DNA of 64,000 nucleotides from an uncultured Bacilli bacterium (GTDB lineage: Bacteria; Bacillota_I; Bacilli_A; RF39; UBA660). The stretch is taken from contig CAKOKU010000004.1 in NCBI GenBank assembly GCA_934095865.1, forward strand, positions 37,736 through 101,735, written 5' to 3'. A model generated the notes under the pieces. It had not been told where the DNA came from. It saw nothing but the letters and a program-made list of their open reading frames with translations, and ran no database searches. Positions 63,937 to 64,000 of this stretch are shown piece by piece. The first letter of the stretch is position 1. Each line of letters starts with the position of its first letter. The translations under genes and the position numbers were made by a program.

Positions 63937-64000
63937 CTAAACAAAACAAAAAAAGACTAGATTACCATATATAATTTATATACGATAACCTAGTCTATAT
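63937..64000 (-). other. Foreign or rearranged junction with terminator hairpin
   Basis: From about 63925 rightward the DNA no longer matches a PBP. On the minus strand a long hairpin (AGACTAGGTTA / TAATCTAGTCT, one mismatch, with an inner ATATA/TATAT stem, 63956-63997) is followed by TTTTTTTGTTTTGTTT, a typical terminator. So a gene outside the window ends here, immediately before the broken PBP. A short inverted repeat AGTTAT/ATAACT (63904-63938) flanks the junction. Confidence 0.55.

Noticed and set aside
1..64000. Mycoplasma-like genetic code (TGA = Trp)
   Set aside because: Trp is encoded by TGG throughout and TGA terminates the PBP gene at 62884-62886; no conserved frame contains internal TGA.
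1..64000. CRISPR arrays, tRNA or rRNA genes
   Set aside because: No regularly spaced repeats and no tRNA or rRNA signatures were seen by eye; short AT-rich repeats are explained by composition.

Overview
The window comes from a low-GC (roughly 30% by eye) Gram-positive bacterium that uses the standard bacterial code: TGG encodes Trp and TGA acts as a stop, for example at 62884-62886. The genes are Firmicutes/Bacilli-like, densely packed and rich in overlaps, and several neighbourhoods look like shortened versions of Bacillus subtilis gene order. Examples are rel-dtd-..-hisS-..-6S RNA-tcdA-rarA, nusB-xseA-xseB-spoIVB, cvpA/trxA/rnhC and rpsT next to spoIIP. I infer an uncultured, reduced-genome member of the Bacilli (Erysipelotrichia/RF39-like). 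It nevertheless carries sporulation genes: spoIIM, spoIIP, spoIVB, cotE and a spoVD-like penicillin-binding protein.

Layout. 1-8.3 kb (+): 3' end of rel, dtd, a membrane-anchored unknown, hisS behind a strong promoter and a terminator-like leader, the gatCAB tRNA-dependent amidotransferase operon and an anchored glucosaminidase-like protein. 8.4-13.6 kb: HerA-like ATPase, a probable 6S RNA, tcdA, rarA, xerD and an unlisted 44-codon Asn-rich gene. 13.7-19 kb: ZIP transporter, a gene-poor stretch of about 580 bp with operator-like repeats, an HTH regulator, mnmA, spoIIM, a 32-residue membrane peptide, mscL and an unknown. 19-28.7 kb (mostly -): spoIVB, xseB/xseA, nusB, mutS, small unknowns, a DUF421 protein and tgt. 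28.8-37.3 kb: division and wall genes (ftsI, ftsL, rsmH, a PBP2), efp, rpmG, a small gene with no normal start codon, trxA, cvpA and rnhC. 37.3-45.1 kb: TPR protein, cotE, a STAS-like protein, murT plus a gatD that has lost its glutaminase residues, spoIIP, rpsT and a transglutaminase-like protein. 45.2-56.4 kb: a helicase-associated-repeat protein, T-box-controlled ileS of the mupirocin-insensitive type with a swapped signature motif, a sigma factor, a phosphohexomutase, priA, a Nudix hydrolase and an AI-2E-type permease. 56.5-64 kb: recD2, a metallophosphoesterase, a strongly divergent transketolase, mraY and a PBP gene that is cut exactly at its catalytic-serine motif.

Themes. Translation and tRNA quality (rel, dtd, hisS, gatCAB, tcdA, mnmA, tgt, ileS, efp, rpsT, rpmG), DNA repair and replication restart (rarA, mutS, xseAB, rnhC, priA, recD2, xerD) and cell-wall/septum synthesis (ftsI, ftsL, rsmH, PBP2, mraY, murT) dominate. 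Upstream of spoIVB there is a sigma-G-type -10 box and upstream of cotE a sigma-E-like box, which supports a working sporulation programme.

Most unusual points: the interrupted spoVD-like gene, which could be a mobile or skin-like intervening element or an assembly joint; the glutaminase-dead GatD partner of MurT; the transketolase without its substrate-phosphate and proton-relay residues; IleRS with GLHH instead of HxGH; and a conserved-looking small gene that appears to start at ATA. No tRNA, rRNA, CRISPR array or complete insertion sequence was seen.
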